64,000 nt of DNA from Gaetbulibacter_A aestuarii (GTDB taxonomy: Bacteria > Bacteroidota > Bacteroidia > Flavobacteriales > Flavobacteriaceae): the NCBI RefSeq assembly GCF_039537665.1, contig NZ_BAABAY010000001.1, positions 496,001-560,000 on the forward strand, written 5' to 3'. A program made the translations under genes and the position numbers. Positions within the stretch are counted from its first letter, which is position 1. Every line of letters begins with the position of its first letter. This document shows, in pieces, positions 17,269-25,464 of the stretch. Below the pieces are notes generated by a model. The model ran no database searches. It was not told the origin of the DNA and saw only the letters and a program-made list of their open reading frames with translations.

Positions 17269-17724
17269 TTATTCGCTTTTTTTTATCCATTTTCCAAATT
17301 TTCTACCTACTAAAATTGCAGGTGTAATTCCAATAACCATAATCCAAAAGAATGGTTTGAATATGTAATCCTCAAATGAATCCCAAAAAGTGTCATAAGG
17401 TTCCATTCCTTCTTGCACAAATCCTGTCCAACCTACAAGGAAAGCGGTTATGATTAAAGTCAGAATTCCGTATTTCATTCCAACTTTTTCATAATCTTTT
17501 TTCTTTATCAGTATTTCATATCCAGCATTTTTTCCGAACAAGTATGCAAGTCCGTATAAAATTCCAATTCCGATAATTATGTTTATCCAATAATTCCATT
17601 CAACCATCCATTGAGGATTTCCACCAGCAAGTAACATCATAAATAGAAACGCAATTAAAATTCCAATCGTTGCAGATTGTAACGCTTTTTTAATTCCGAT
17701 GTTTTTAGCTGTTTCAGGTGTCAT
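17269..17724 (-). CDS. Four-helix membrane protein (cassette gene)
   Basis: 151 aa with four predicted helices (about residues 16-35, 43-62, 82-101, 121-141) and a Gly/Trp-rich loop (GGNPQWMVEWNYW). The helix pair architecture is that of small inner-membrane proteins; no family is recognised. The leader carries the conserved ACATTTGA, and the unit ends GTTGTACAAC/GTTGTACAAC are self-palindromic. The trailer is 5 bp. Confidence 0.6.
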   Translation of the reverse strand: MTPETAKNIGIKKALQSATIGILIAFLFMMLLAGGNPQWMVEWNYWINIIIGIGILYGLAYLFGKNAGYEILIKKKDYEKVGMKYGILTLIITAFLVGWTGFVQEGMEPYDTFWDSFEDYIFKPFFWIMVIGITPAILVGRKFGKWIKKSE

Positions 17725-17742
17725 TTTGTTGTTCTGTCAAAT

Positions 17743-17880
17743 GTTGTACAACGTGTTTGTATAAGATTAGTTGCGTGGTTTAAGCACCTAATTTAGCAAA
17801 TACAAACCGAATAGAAAATCCGCGAGGATTTTCGTAAGTAGGCTTGCACTAGCAATTAATTTTATACGGTGTTGTGCAAC
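17743..17880 (-). repeat. Cassette repeat R12 (family A variant)
   Basis: Boundary boxes are GTTGTACAAC and GTTGTGCAAC. The hairpin is GAAAATCC-GCGA-GGATTTTC, with an outer stem ATAAGATTAGTTGCG against GCAATTAATTTTAT. Confidence 0.85.
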
Positions 17881-17885
17881 GTTTT

Positions 17886-18611
17886 TTATATTAATAAACT
17901 TCGTTCAAATTTATCTAAATTAGGCTTTAAAGATTTCAACGATTTTTTTCCTAAATCAATAATTTCTAACCATTTTTTATCACTCAAAACAGCTCGATTG
18001 TCATAGTCATCATTATTTGGTGGTTCATATTCAGATAGCAATTTGTGCCATTCGGAAATAGTTTCATATTCAGCTTTTGTTACCAATTCAGATTCGATAT
18101 GCTTTTCGTATCCATCTGACAAATCCAAATCGTCAAAGTAAGAACACATAAATTCTATAAATGAATAATATGGATTTGTGTTATTTGAGTCGAGCCAAGT
18201 CTTTTTTTGATATTCCAAATTGACCAAATCTTTAATCATTAAAATCCAATTCCTTCTCCAAGTTTCTTTATCCATTTTTATATTCTCTATTTCAATATTT
18301 TTAGGAACTTTTTTTCTTGGAAGAAATCCCCAAATCTTGTTGTCAGGTGTTTTACTCTTATATCTGAATTTTATGTAAGGTCTTGCTCCATCTGTTGGCG
18401 CAAACACCTCCTTGAAATACCCTCTTTCTTCTCTTGTTAATTCTCTTACGCTACCATCTTCTTCAACGTGAACATATTCAAAATCAGAATTTGGTTTAAT
18501 CTCAACGACAAATTCCGTTTCAGATTTTGAATCCGATTTTTCGATTTCATTTTCGGTTTGTTTGTCATTCAAACTTTCTGATTTTTTCTTAAAAAATTCG
18601 AATATTCTCAT
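17886..18611 (-). CDS. Soluble protein, function unknown (cassette gene)
   Basis: 241 aa. The start ATG at 18611 gives a short basic N-terminus (RIFEFFKKKSE) followed by a low-complexity Lys/Glu/Ser stretch. A recognisable core FEYVHVEEDGSVRELTREERGYFKEVFAPTDGARPYIK is followed by PRKKVP and a helical half with many Trp and Tyr. I do not recognise the family. No signal or membrane segment is seen, so it is one of the few cytoplasmic products in the array. Ends GTTGTGCAAC/GTTGCACAAC are perfect. Confidence 0.6.
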   Translation of the reverse strand: MRIFEFFKKKSESLNDKQTENEIEKSDSKSETEFVVEIKPNSDFEYVHVEEDGSVRELTREERGYFKEVFAPTDGARPYIKFRYKSKTPDNKIWGFLPRKKVPKNIEIENIKMDKETWRRNWILMIKDLVNLEYQKKTWLDSNNTNPYYSFIEFMCSYFDDLDLSDGYEKHIESELVTKAEYETISEWHKLLSEYEPPNNDDYDNRAVLSDKKWLEIIDLGKKSLKSLKPNLDKFERSLLI

Positions 18612-18623
18612 TTTTGGTCAAAT

Positions 18624-18761
18624 GTTGCACAACGTTTCGTATAAGGTTTGTTGCGTGATTTGGTAACCAATTTAGCAAATAAAAACGAACCGTAGGAAAA
18701 TCCGCAGGATTTTCCGGAGAGGCAAGAACCTAGCAATGAATTTTACACTTTGTTGTGTGCT
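18624..18761 (-). repeat. Cassette repeat R13 (family A)
   Basis: Boundary boxes are GTTGCACAAC and GTTGTGTGCT. The hairpin is GGAAAATCC-GCA-GGATTTTCC. A spurious ORF extension crosses the neighbouring repeat R14 and reads NPADFP...LLNWLPKHATN. Confidence 0.85.
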
Positions 18762-18768
18762 GCCTTTT

Positions 18769-19368
18769 TCACATTTTTTCGTCAACAAATTCTTTGATTT
18801 CAAAAGTTCTGCTTTTCAGGTCAAAGAAATGATAAAAAGCAAAAGAAATATCTGTTTCAGGTTTGCTTATAACTCCAAAAAATTCTAGTGTGTCATTTTC
18901 CATTTTGTTGAACCAGTAAGCGTGAAAATTGGCAATTTTGAGAAAATCTTGTCCTGCTAGAGAATCGAAGTCTTTTTTATTAAAAACAGTATCTAGGATC
19001 CGTTGATTTGCCAGATTAATAATTAAGTGTTTTTCGTAATCTCGGTATTTGTCAATGTACTTTGTGCCTTGACTTTCAAATTCGTTAGTCACATAAGTAT
19101 CGAGAGTTTTATTTTCAATTGAAATTTTAAGATTCTTAGCGGCAATTATAGTATCGAACTCTGTTATTTCGTTTTCTTTAGGGAAGTATCTTTCAACAAC
19201 ATTTTTATCAGCAAATTTTTCTTTGTGTAGATTAATTATTGAATCAGTTTTACCATCAGTTTTTTTAGCTTTCTCAATTTCTTTAACCAAAGTTTTACTT
19301 TGTTTTTTATGTTCATTGCAATTAAAAAAAAGAATGGTAAGAAGTATTATTAAAAAATGTTTGCTCAT
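18769..19368 (-). CDS. Lipoprotein, function unknown (cassette gene)
   Basis: 199 aa from the ATG at 19368, giving signal peptide and lipobox (FFNC, C17). The longer ORF (to 19518) is translation of repeat R14 and is rejected. The mature part begins with a Lys-rich segment, then an ESQGTKYIDKYRDYEKHLIINLANQRILDTVFNKKDF region and a beta-rich C-terminal half (TLEFFGVISKPETDISFAFYHFFDLKS). No family is recognised. Ends are GTTGTGTGCT and TGCACACAAC, 9 of 10 complementary. Confidence 0.65.
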   Translation of the reverse strand: MSKHFLIILLTILFFNCNEHKKQSKTLVKEIEKAKKTDGKTDSIINLHKEKFADKNVVERYFPKENEITEFDTIIAAKNLKISIENKTLDTYVTNEFESQGTKYIDKYRDYEKHLIINLANQRILDTVFNKKDFDSLAGQDFLKIANFHAYWFNKMENDTLEFFGVISKPETDISFAFYHFFDLKSRTFEIKEFVDEKM

Positions 19369-19382
19369 GGGTATTTTTTGGT

Positions 19383-19520
19383 TGCACACAACGTTTCGTG
19401 TAAGGTTTGTTGCGTGTTTAGGTAACCAATTTAGCAAATAAAACCGAACCGTAGGAAAATCCGCAGGATTTTCCGGAAAGACAGGAACATAGCAATAAAT
19501 TTTATACGTTGTTAGCAAAC
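19383..19520 (-). repeat. Cassette repeat R14 (family A)
   Basis: Boundary boxes are TGCACACAAC and GTTAGCAAAC. The hairpin is GGAAAATCC-GCA-GGATTTTCC, and the arms are TAAGGTTTGTTGC with GCAATAAATTTTATACG. Confidence 0.85.
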
Positions 19521-19525
19521 GTTTT

Positions 19526-20131
19526 TTATAATTTTATTTCTACAAACGGATTGTTAGTCTTGGAATAATTATCAACAGGAAGTAAAATTTCTCTTATCCT
19601 AACTTTTTTTTCACCATTTTCAATTGTGTCCTTGGCATGTTGGGCAAAAATTGCACCTATTAATGTGTCATTATTGTTCCCAAAACTAAATTCTAAAAAT
19701 TTTCTTTTTGAATCAAAGTTTTTAAAGTCTACAATTTTAGTTTTATCATTTTGTTTGCTGACGGCGGAGAAAGTAAAATCAACTAGTTTTCCATCTTTAA
19801 TCGAATCGTAACAATAAGTCAATTTACCGTTTAAAATATTTAATTTTTCATCTCTATTTAAATTGAGTTTATAAAATCGACTTTTAGAACTGTCAATAAT
19901 ATTCCGATTATATATGATTTTTTGGAAACTGAGTGTATCGTTATTTTTATTGATATAGATTTCTAAATCTTCCGTGATGTTGTTTCCCAAATCATATTTA
20001 ATAAATTCACGACTGTAATTGTATTCTTTAGCGGTATTTTTTATTTCATTAATACCTTTCTTTTTATTCTGGCAACCAAAAAAGCAAAGAGCTAGAAGAA
20101 TAAAAGAAAAAAGTTTAATGGGTTCTCTCAT
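19526..20131 (-). CDS. Lipoprotein, function unknown (cassette gene)
   Basis: 201 aa with signal peptide and lipobox (FFGC, C20). The mature domain is beta-rich with hydrophobic strands such as LSFQKIIYNRNIIDSSKSRFYKLNLN and an FAQHAKDTIENGEKKVRIREILLPVD segment near the end, which looks like a soluble periplasmic domain. The leader is ACATT followed directly by ATG, and the start is 3 bp from the cassette box GTTTGCTAAC (20135-20144). Ends are perfect inverted copies. No family can be named. Confidence 0.65.
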   Translation of the reverse strand: MREPIKLFSFILLALCFFGCQNKKKGINEIKNTAKEYNYSREFIKYDLGNNITEDLEIYINKNNDTLSFQKIIYNRNIIDSSKSRFYKLNLNRDEKLNILNGKLTYCYDSIKDGKLVDFTFSAVSKQNDKTKIVDFKNFDSKRKFLEFSFGNNNDTLIGAIFAQHAKDTIENGEKKVRIREILLPVDNYSKTNNPFVEIKL

Positions 20132-20134
20132 AAT

Positions 20135-20335
20135 GTTTGCTAACGTCCCCTGTATGAGTCGTGGCTGATTTAAGTTACAAAAGTTTCGTTTTACTATTTA
20201 GTCAAATCTGCGATTTGACTGGCTAAATTATTCCCCCCAAAGCGAGTCAAATCGCAGATTTGACGGGCTACTACGAAGCACTAAAGACACGTTTCACCAC
20301 TAATAGCCATGATTTCATACAGAATGTTATGCTCT
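20135..20335 (-). repeat. Cassette repeat R15 (long, unique type)
   Basis: 201 bp, the longest unit. Boxes are GTTTGCTAAC and GTTATGCTCT. Outer stem: CTGTATGAGTCGTGGCT pairs with AGCCATGATTTCATACAG. Two internal hairpins, AGTCAAATC-TGC-GATTTGACT and GTCAAATC-GCA-GATTTGAC, are near copies of each other. Confidence 0.8.
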
Positions 20336-21127
20336 TTAATAATATTCGTAAGTAAAGTCATGAATCGTCTTTTTTCTATTAGTTGTGGCGATTATTCTAG
20401 TAACATGTCCATGTTCATTTTTGATTCGTCTAGTGTTAGTTGTTAATGCATGTCCACTTTGTCCGAATAATTCATATTCAGGTGCACTTATACCGTTCAA
20501 AGACCAATTATCCATTTTCCAACTTAATTTCTTGTATATCCCTTCATCATTTTCAGGGTAGATCAATTCAATTTCATATCTAGAGGTATCACCTGTTTTG
20601 AGATAAATAAGTAATTCACTTCTATATTTGTAAGTCTCTGTTCTATATTCCTTAATTATAGTTTTAAATTTTTTTGTTAGCTCGGTTGAAGTTAGGGTGT
20701 CTGAATTATAAGAGTGTGTTATTGTTTTTATAGTGTCATTTTGAAGGGAATCAATCACTGAATGAGTTTTAATTCGTCCGAATTTGTCATAAGTCTTGAA
20801 AACATTAGAAACAGTAATTCCGAATTTAGTTAGTTGATGAATCGATTCTGTTATTATTAAAGAGTCGTTATATTCATAGGAGATTGTTTGGAATTTAGTA
20901 CCAAAAATTGATGACGTTTTAGTTAATATTCGCCCTAGAGAATCTTTAGAATATTCATAAGTCCATTCTTCCGAATAATCAGCATTTGGATAGGAAACCT
21001 CCTTAATCAATTCACCTTCTTCGTTATAAGTTTGAACAGACGAAGCACTTCTTATTTCCTTAATCTTTTGAGGATGACCAACGGAGGCTGAACTAAGAAA
21101 AATAAATAATAGAACAATTAATTTCAT
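20336..21127 (-). CDS. Secreted protein with YD-like motifs (cassette gene)
   Basis: 263 aa with a signal peptide (KLIVLLFIFLSSASVGHPQ). The mature protein has beta-hairpin repeats in the pattern Y-x-x-x-G-x-I, such as TYNEEGELIKEVSYP, YSKDSLGRILTKTS and TYDKFGRIKTHSVID, which resemble short YD/RHS-like repeats. About ten strands are visible and it lacks the RHS toxin core. It could be an envelope-associated carbohydrate-binding or structural protein; no family is certain. Ends are GTTATGCTCT and TGAGCATAAC (9 of 10). Confidence 0.6.
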   Translation of the reverse strand: MKLIVLLFIFLSSASVGHPQKIKEIRSASSVQTYNEEGELIKEVSYPNADYSEEWTYEYSKDSLGRILTKTSSIFGTKFQTISYEYNDSLIITESIHQLTKFGITVSNVFKTYDKFGRIKTHSVIDSLQNDTIKTITHSYNSDTLTSTELTKKFKTIIKEYRTETYKYRSELLIYLKTGDTSRYEIELIYPENDEGIYKKLSWKMDNWSLNGISAPEYELFGQSGHALTTNTRRIKNEHGHVTRIIATTNRKKTIHDFTYEYY

Positions 21128-21137
21128 ATCAGTATAT

Positions 21138-21275
21138 TGAGCATAACGGTTTGTGTATGGTTAGTTGCGTGCTTAAGCAACTAATTTAGCAAATAAATCA
21201 CAGATAGAATATTCCGCAGGAATGTTCGTAAGTCGGCAGTGACCTAGCAATTAATTATACACGGTGTTACCACAC
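21138..21275 (-). repeat. Cassette repeat R16 (family A variant)
   Basis: Boundary boxes are TGAGCATAAC and GTTACCACAC. The hairpin is GAATATTCC-GCA-GGAATGTTC, changed in both arms, with the outer stem GTGTATGGTTAGTTGC against GCAATTAATTATACAC. Confidence 0.85.
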
Positions 21276-21776
21276 GTTTTTTATTAATCGTTTCAATTTT
21301 CTGTCAGTTATTCGCAATTGTACAAAACCACATTTTCCACTTACTCCATAAACAGCTTGGGCTGTCTCTTTTTTAAATTCGTACCATATTCGTTCAACAT
21401 TTTCCGAATTCAATTTATCCACAACGATGCTTAATTCAGGCTTTTCGTTCAAATTTACAATTATTGATTTCCGTTTTTTATAATGCAAAACAAATAATAT
21501 TTTACATCCGCATTCTATTCCGTTTTGGTTTTCGTGTTCGTTAAAAATTGTAGCGGAATGGACAGTTTTTATTTCCGGTTCAGATTGTTTGTAGATTGAG
21601 TCGGCTTTGATTTTAGCTTTTATCAATTCAATACGTTCTGATTTAGATTCCGCTTTTTCAAATTCCATTTTCCATATTTTATTTTCCGTTTGTAAATTAC
21701 AATCAGAAGTCTTGTTCTCTTGAGCATAAGTTGCTCCGAAAACTAAAATTGTCAATATGTAGAGTGTTTTTCTCAA
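21267..21776 (-). CDS. Secreted protein, function unknown (cassette gene)
   Basis: About 169 aa if it starts at the TTG at 21776 (RKTLYILTILVFGATYAQ gives a signal peptide); the longer ORF runs into R17. The TTG sits where other cassettes have ATG in the leader ATTTGAGAAAA, so an ATG-to-TTG change is plausible. The C-terminal half contains GIECGCKILFVLHYKKRKSIIVNL and AQAVYGVSGKCGFVQL with four cysteines, possibly disulphide-paired. The stop codon is inside the box GGTAAC. Ends GTTACCACAC/GTGTGGTAAC are perfect. Confidence 0.55.
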   Translation of the reverse strand: MRKTLYILTILVFGATYAQENKTSDCNLQTENKIWKMEFEKAESKSERIELIKAKIKADSIYKQSEPEIKTVHSATIFNEHENQNGIECGCKILFVLHYKKRKSIIVNLNEKPELSIVVDKLNSENVERIWYEFKKETAQAVYGVSGKCGFVQLRITDRKLKRLIKNVW

Positions 21777-21778
21777 AT

Positions 21779-21916
21779 GTGTGGTAACGTTTCGTATATG
21801 ATTTGTTGCGTGATTAAGCAACCAATTTAGCAAATAAAACCTAACCGTAGGAAAATCCGCAGGATTTTCCAGAGAGGCAAGAACCTAGCAATGAATTTTA
21901 TACGTTGTTGGCTACA
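21779..21916 (-). repeat. Cassette repeat R17 (family A)
   Basis: Boundary boxes are GTGTGGTAAC and GTTGGCTACA. The hairpin is GGAAAATCC-GCA-GGATTTTCC; the outer stem is CGTATA with TATACG. Confidence 0.85.
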
Positions 21917-21918
21917 GT

Positions 21919-22797
21919 TTATCTCTTCCATTTTGTCCAATTAGAGTCTGGTCTTCTAAAAGGTTTTGATAAAAATCGATAAACAATTTCATTAAATAAT
22001 TCAGGATTTGAGGCAGGTGTGAAATGTGTTTCTCCTGGCATTATGCATAACTGAGCTTTTGGTAAATTCTCAAAGATTTCGACAAAATGCTCATTTTTTA
22101 TTATATCGCGGTCACCACCAATAATTAAAACAGGCGCCTTGATTTTTTGCAAATCCTTATGACTTATATTTGGTTGATTTAATAGCAATCCAAGAAGTTG
22201 GTGACTTAAATTTAAATTTTGAGTCCTGTCACCCTTAGCTATTTTTTTCATTATTTCAACATCTCTTTCTCTTACACTTTTGGGTGCCCAACTATTTACT
22301 GCTGTTGTATCTGGTCTTAAATTTGCACCCATCGCAACAATTTTCTTTATTTTTGACTTATTGTTGATGCCCATCTTTAAGGCTATTATTCCGCCATCAC
22401 TCCAACCAATAATATTAATAGAATCCAATTCAAGAAATTGAACTAAACCATCCCAATCTTTAGCAATCTGAGTGTATGTTAAAGAATCTGTTTTCAACTC
22501 AGATTTTCCTTGTCCTCGATTGTCAGCTATGATGACTCTATATTTTGATTTAAAGTAATCAATTTGATTACCCATTGAATGGATGTCAGCCCCGTTTCCA
22601 TGAATTAAAAGTAATGGTTCACCTTTCCCATATTCCTCATAATAAATTTTTGCACCATTTATTTCAACAAATTTTCCAACATCCTGATTATTTCCATAGG
22701 GAATATCAAATTTAAAGTTCATTTTAACTTGAGCATTAACAATTCCGAAAATTGAAATTGTTAAGAATAGAATTACTGGGTTGAAATTTTTTTTCAT
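21919..22797 (-). CDS. Secreted alpha/beta hydrolase (cassette gene)
   Basis: 292 aa with a signal peptide (about residues 1-22). It is a complete alpha/beta hydrolase: oxyanion segment LLLIHGNGAD, nucleophile elbow GWSDGG (S133), acid in GGDRDII and catalytic histidine in GETHFTP. Family members hydrolyse esters, lactones or peroxides; the substrate cannot be told. It has a basic C-terminal tail (RRPDSNWTKWKR). Ends GTTGGCTACA/TGTAGCCAAC are perfect and the stop is 2 bp from the box. Confidence 0.85.
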   Translation of the reverse strand: MKKNFNPVILFLTISIFGIVNAQVKMNFKFDIPYGNNQDVGKFVEINGAKIYYEEYGKGEPLLLIHGNGADIHSMGNQIDYFKSKYRVIIADNRGQGKSELKTDSLTYTQIAKDWDGLVQFLELDSINIIGWSDGGIIALKMGINNKSKIKKIVAMGANLRPDTTAVNSWAPKSVRERDVEIMKKIAKGDRTQNLNLSHQLLGLLLNQPNISHKDLQKIKAPVLIIGGDRDIIKNEHFVEIFENLPKAQLCIMPGETHFTPASNPELFNEIVYRFLSKPFRRPDSNWTKWKR

Positions 22798-22810
22798 TCG
22801 GTCTTTAAAT

Positions 22811-22947
22811 TGTAGCCAACGTTTGGTGTAAGATTTGTTGCGTGATTAGGTAACCAATTTAGCAAATAAAAACGAACCGTAGGAAAATCCGCAGGATTTT
22901 CCGATGAGCGAGAAACTAGCAATGAATTTTACACGCTGTTACCATAC
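22811..22947 (-). repeat. Cassette repeat R18 (family A)
   Basis: Boundary boxes are TGTAGCCAAC and GTTACCATAC. The hairpin is GGAAAATCC-GCA-GGATTTTCC; the outer stem GTGTAA/TTACAC. Confidence 0.85.
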
Positions 22948-22953
22948 GTTTTT

Positions 22954-23445
22954 TTATTCCGCTTTTTTTAATTCAGATGTTTTCACAACAATTGTATTTC
23001 CCCAAATATCCCCTAATCGTTGATTTTTTTCGGTGTTTTTTATTGTTATAATTCCGATTAGTCCAAAAAAGAACATATCGATTGGGTCGAGTAAATGTCT
23101 TTTAAAAGATTGTCCAAAACTTAGTTTTTCGTCAGTTCCGCTAAAAGTTGAATTATCATTTGATTTTCGGATTGACATAGGTTTTAGTCCGACTAAAGAG
23201 TTTCCGAGTGTTGCTCCAAACCATTGCTCAACTCCGACAGTCATTAATCCCCAAAATAGAATTGGCGCAAGACCTAGAAGTCCACTAATATGATATCCTC
23301 CTTCATCATTCGGTTCTCCAAAAGCATATAAATAAATGAAGAAAAAGGTGTAAATAATTAAATAATCTACAATTCCTGCCAAAATTCGGTTTCCAATATT
23401 TGGTTCAGTTTTTAATGCAGTAGTGGTTAAGTTTGTTTCTATCAT
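22954..23445 (-). CDS. RDD-family membrane protein (cassette gene)
   Basis: 163 aa. The opening NRILAGIVDYLIIYTFFFIYLY carries the RDD-type R-x-x-A-x-x-x-D pattern of the first helix; GATLGNSLVGLKPM in the middle and KRHLLDPIDMF followed by RLGDIWGNTIVV are characteristic of the family. Three to four helices are predicted. RDD proteins are probably transporters or channel-like, and their substrates are mostly unknown. Ends GTTACCATAC/GTATGGTAAC are perfect. Confidence 0.85.
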   Translation of the reverse strand: MIETNLTTTALKTEPNIGNRILAGIVDYLIIYTFFFIYLYAFGEPNDEGGYHISGLLGLAPILFWGLMTVGVEQWFGATLGNSLVGLKPMSIRKSNDNSTFSGTDEKLSFGQSFKRHLLDPIDMFFFGLIGIITIKNTEKNQRLGDIWGNTIVVKTSELKKAE

Positions 23446-23458
23446 CGGTTTTCTTAAT

Positions 23459-23596
23459 GTATGGTAACGTTTCGTATAAGGTTTGTTGCGTGTTTAGGTA
23501 ACCAATTTAGCAAATAAAACCGAACCGTAGGAAAATCCGTAGGATTTTCCGGATAGGCAAGAACCTAGCAATGAATTTTATACGTTGTTGTAGCAC
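23459..23596 (-). repeat. Cassette repeat R19 (family A)
   Basis: Boundary boxes are GTATGGTAAC and GTTGTAGCAC. The hairpin is GGAAAATCC-GTA-GGATTTTCC; only the loop base differs. Confidence 0.85.
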
Positions 23597-23605
23597 GTTT
23601 TTATT

Positions 23606-23890
23606 TTATGCTGCGCTCAGAATATTAATCAATCCTCCAATGATTATTAAAATTAACATTGTCAAATAACTTCGCTTAATGGATACAGTTCCCTTGATTA
23701 ATATTACACCAAAATATAGGTTTATAATACTTAATAAAATATTAGAGAATAGCACCCAATTAGGATACCTAAAACCAAAAAGAATGTCTGTATAATTATA
23801 TTTATAATAAAGGGATATTATTTGATAAATCCAGTAAACAGATAATACAATTTGAAATAAGCCTAAAACGATGTTAATATATTTTTTCAA
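23606..23890 (-). CDS. Small membrane protein (second gene of a cassette)
   Basis: 94 aa with three predicted helices (about residues 5-25, 45-63, 71-90) and short loops. No family is recognised. It shares its unit with the gene at 23899-24285, from which it is separated by 8 bp, so the two are cotranscribed and move together. Confidence 0.55.
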   Translation of the reverse strand: MKKYINIVLGLFQIVLSVYWIYQIISLYYKYNYTDILFGFRYPNWVLFSNILLSIINLYFGVILIKGTVSIKRSYLTMLILIIIGGLINILSAA

Positions 23891-23898
23891 AAAAATTT

Positions 23899-24285
23899 TT
23901 AGTTTAATTCCTGGTTTTCCAATTCCGCAAAATTTTGCTTATCAGTTGGTAAAATATCAACTAATTCAAATCGTTTTTTATCCAAAATCTTAAAATCAAC
24001 CAGGCTCAAATATAGGTGAACCACCTTTCTGTCAATCATTATTTTTCCACCACCTGCCCAATGTCGGTCAGTTCCGTTTTTCTTTATTCCAGAAATCCAA
24101 TATTCGTCTCCGTTTTCTATATCGTAAAAATTTCCAGCAATTCCTTTTGCCTTTGAATTTTTAAGAGCTTTTCCATTAAAATACACAGTGCGACCAGATT
24201 TTGAGAATTCCGCCAATCCAATCCAAGCAGGTCCAGTATTTTCAAATCCGCTTTTTAATTCGATATACCTTAATTCAGATTTCAT
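23899..24285 (-). CDS. Conserved small protein (first gene of a cassette)
   Basis: 128 aa, cytoplasmic. The pattern LRYIELKSGFENTGPAWIG followed by FSKSGRTVYFNGKAL, GNFYDIENGDEYWISGIKKNG, DRHWAGGGKIMID and VVHLYL is that of a widespread small protein family of unknown function, sometimes misannotated as an isoprenoid enzyme. It is recognisable but without a known role. It leads a two-gene cassette; the leader ACATTTGAGAAACA is typical of the array. Ends GTTGTAGCAC/GTGCTACAAC are perfect. Confidence 0.7.
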   Translation of the reverse strand: MKSELRYIELKSGFENTGPAWIGLAEFSKSGRTVYFNGKALKNSKAKGIAGNFYDIENGDEYWISGIKKNGTDRHWAGGGKIMIDRKVVHLYLSLVDFKILDKKRFELVDILPTDKQNFAELENQELN

Positions 24286-24298
24286 TGTTTCTCAAATG

Positions 24299-24435
24299 TG
24301 CTACAACGTGTTTGTGTATGATTTCGTTGCGTGTTTAAGCAACTAATTTAGCAAATACAAACCGAATAGAAAATCCGCTAGGATTTTCGTAAGTAGGCTA
24401 GTACTAGCAATGAATTATACACGGTGTTCTACGCA
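24299..24435 (-). repeat. Cassette repeat R20 (family A variant)
   Basis: Boundary boxes are GTGCTACAAC and GTTCTACGCA. The hairpin is GAAAATCC-GCTA-GGATTTTC; the outer stem GTGTATGATTTCGTTGC pairs with GCAATGAATTATACAC. Confidence 0.85.
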
Positions 24436-24446
24436 GTTTTTTATTC

Positions 24447-24914
24447 TCAACTGTAACCTTCAGTTCGATGTTTGTCCGAAATTGTAGGTTCTGCGTAACC
24501 AATAATTTCAGCATTTTCCATTCTGTCAAGTTCCTTTTTAATGGGCTTATAATCCAAATTCGCAGGAATTTCCATTGAGAAATATCCTTCATTTGCTTTT
24601 TCTGATTCGCAACCTAATTTAAAAAATATATCACGAATAATATTTGTTTCAGTCGTTTTGTCCATAATGACAACTTGAACAACAGTCCGACCTGAATATT
24701 TAATTGTCTTTCTATAAGTCAGCATTTGTTCAGTTTCGTCAAATTCCGCAAATACAATGTCTTCTGATGCAACAAGCGGAATGTAGAAAGGAATATTATC
24801 AATTTTATAGTATCCTTTTTCTTGGTCAACTTTATTAGCCCAAACAGTTTCAACCATTTGTTCGTCAAATATGTTGCTATGAAAATTGAATAATATTTTT
24901 ACTTGTTCACTCAT
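24447..24914 (-). CDS. DUF4265 family protein (second gene of a cassette)
   Basis: 155 aa, cytoplasmic. It shows the DUF4265 pattern: VKILFNFHSN, ETVWANKVDQEKGYYKIDNIPFYIPLVASEDIVFAEF, then TVVQVVIMD and a closing YFSMEIPANLDYKPIKKELD segment. The role of the family is unknown. It overlaps the gene at 24907-25308 by 8 bp, so the pair is translationally coupled and shares one cassette. Confidence 0.75.
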   Translation of the reverse strand: MSEQVKILFNFHSNIFDEQMVETVWANKVDQEKGYYKIDNIPFYIPLVASEDIVFAEFDETEQMLTYRKTIKYSGRTVVQVVIMDKTTETNIIRDIFFKLGCESEKANEGYFSMEIPANLDYKPIKKELDRMENAEIIGYAEPTISDKHRTEGYS

Positions 24915-25308
24915 TTTGATGCTCGAATATTAATTCTACTTTCTTTTCGGATATTAGTTTTTGAACATCTTTAAAATTCATTTGTTCTATTCGCTCAATC
25001 GTTGTCTTCGGTCGATATACTTTTATGTTCGAATAATAACTTGCTTTACTCACAAAAGTGTATAAATCAGTCGAATCTTTCTCTTTAGTTCTAATATTTA
25101 ATCTTTTCCAGTTCTTTCCAACTATTCCAAATTCAGAAGTTTCTTCATTGACAATTATATCCGAATCTTTTGATTCATAATAAATCTCTTGATAGTCTCC
25201 ATAATGGTCTTCAATTTCCATTGCGTGAAGTCCAAATCCAATAAGTCCGACAACTGCGATAATCACAATTCCAGAAATTAGAAGTCCGTATTTTAATGCT
25301 TTGCTCAA
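24907..25308 (-). CDS. Membrane-anchored protein (first gene of a cassette)
   Basis: About 133 aa if it starts at the TTG at 25308 (SKALKYGLLISGIVIIAVV); the longer ORF is translated repeat R21. One N-terminal transmembrane helix is followed by a charged soluble domain (HYGDYQEIYYESKDSDIIVNEETSEFG). Its stop overlaps the start of the DUF4265 gene downstream. The start is an inference from the short distance (14 bp) to the box TGCGTAGAAC and from the loss of the signal in any longer form. Confidence 0.5.
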   Translation of the reverse strand: MSKALKYGLLISGIVIIAVVGLIGFGLHAMEIEDHYGDYQEIYYESKDSDIIVNEETSEFGIVGKNWKRLNIRTKEKDSTDLYTFVSKASYYSNIKVYRPKTTIERIEQMNFKDVQKLISEKKVELIFEHQNE

Positions 25309-25322
25309 TGTTTGTTTTAAAT

Positions 25323-25460
25323 TGCGTAGAACGTTTCGTGTATGGTTTGTTGCGATTTTAGGTACCCAAATTAGCAAATAAAAACCACTCGTAGGAAAAT
25401 CCGCAGGATTTTCCGATAATCGAGAACCTAAGCAATGAATTATACACATTGTTAGCACAC
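25323..25460 (-). repeat. Cassette repeat R21 (family A)
   Basis: Boundary boxes are TGCGTAGAAC and GTTAGCACAC. The hairpin is GGAAAATCC-GCA-GGATTTTCC. The arms are diverged (TGCGATTTTAGGTACCC, CCTAAGCAATG). Confidence 0.85.
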
Positions 25461-25464
25461 GTTT

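Noticed and set aside
19369..19518. N-terminal extension of the gene at 18769
   Set aside because: It is a translation of repeat R14; the true lipoprotein signal begins at the ATG at 19368. The same applies to 12384-12446, 21777-21833, 25309-25458 and 25861-25929.
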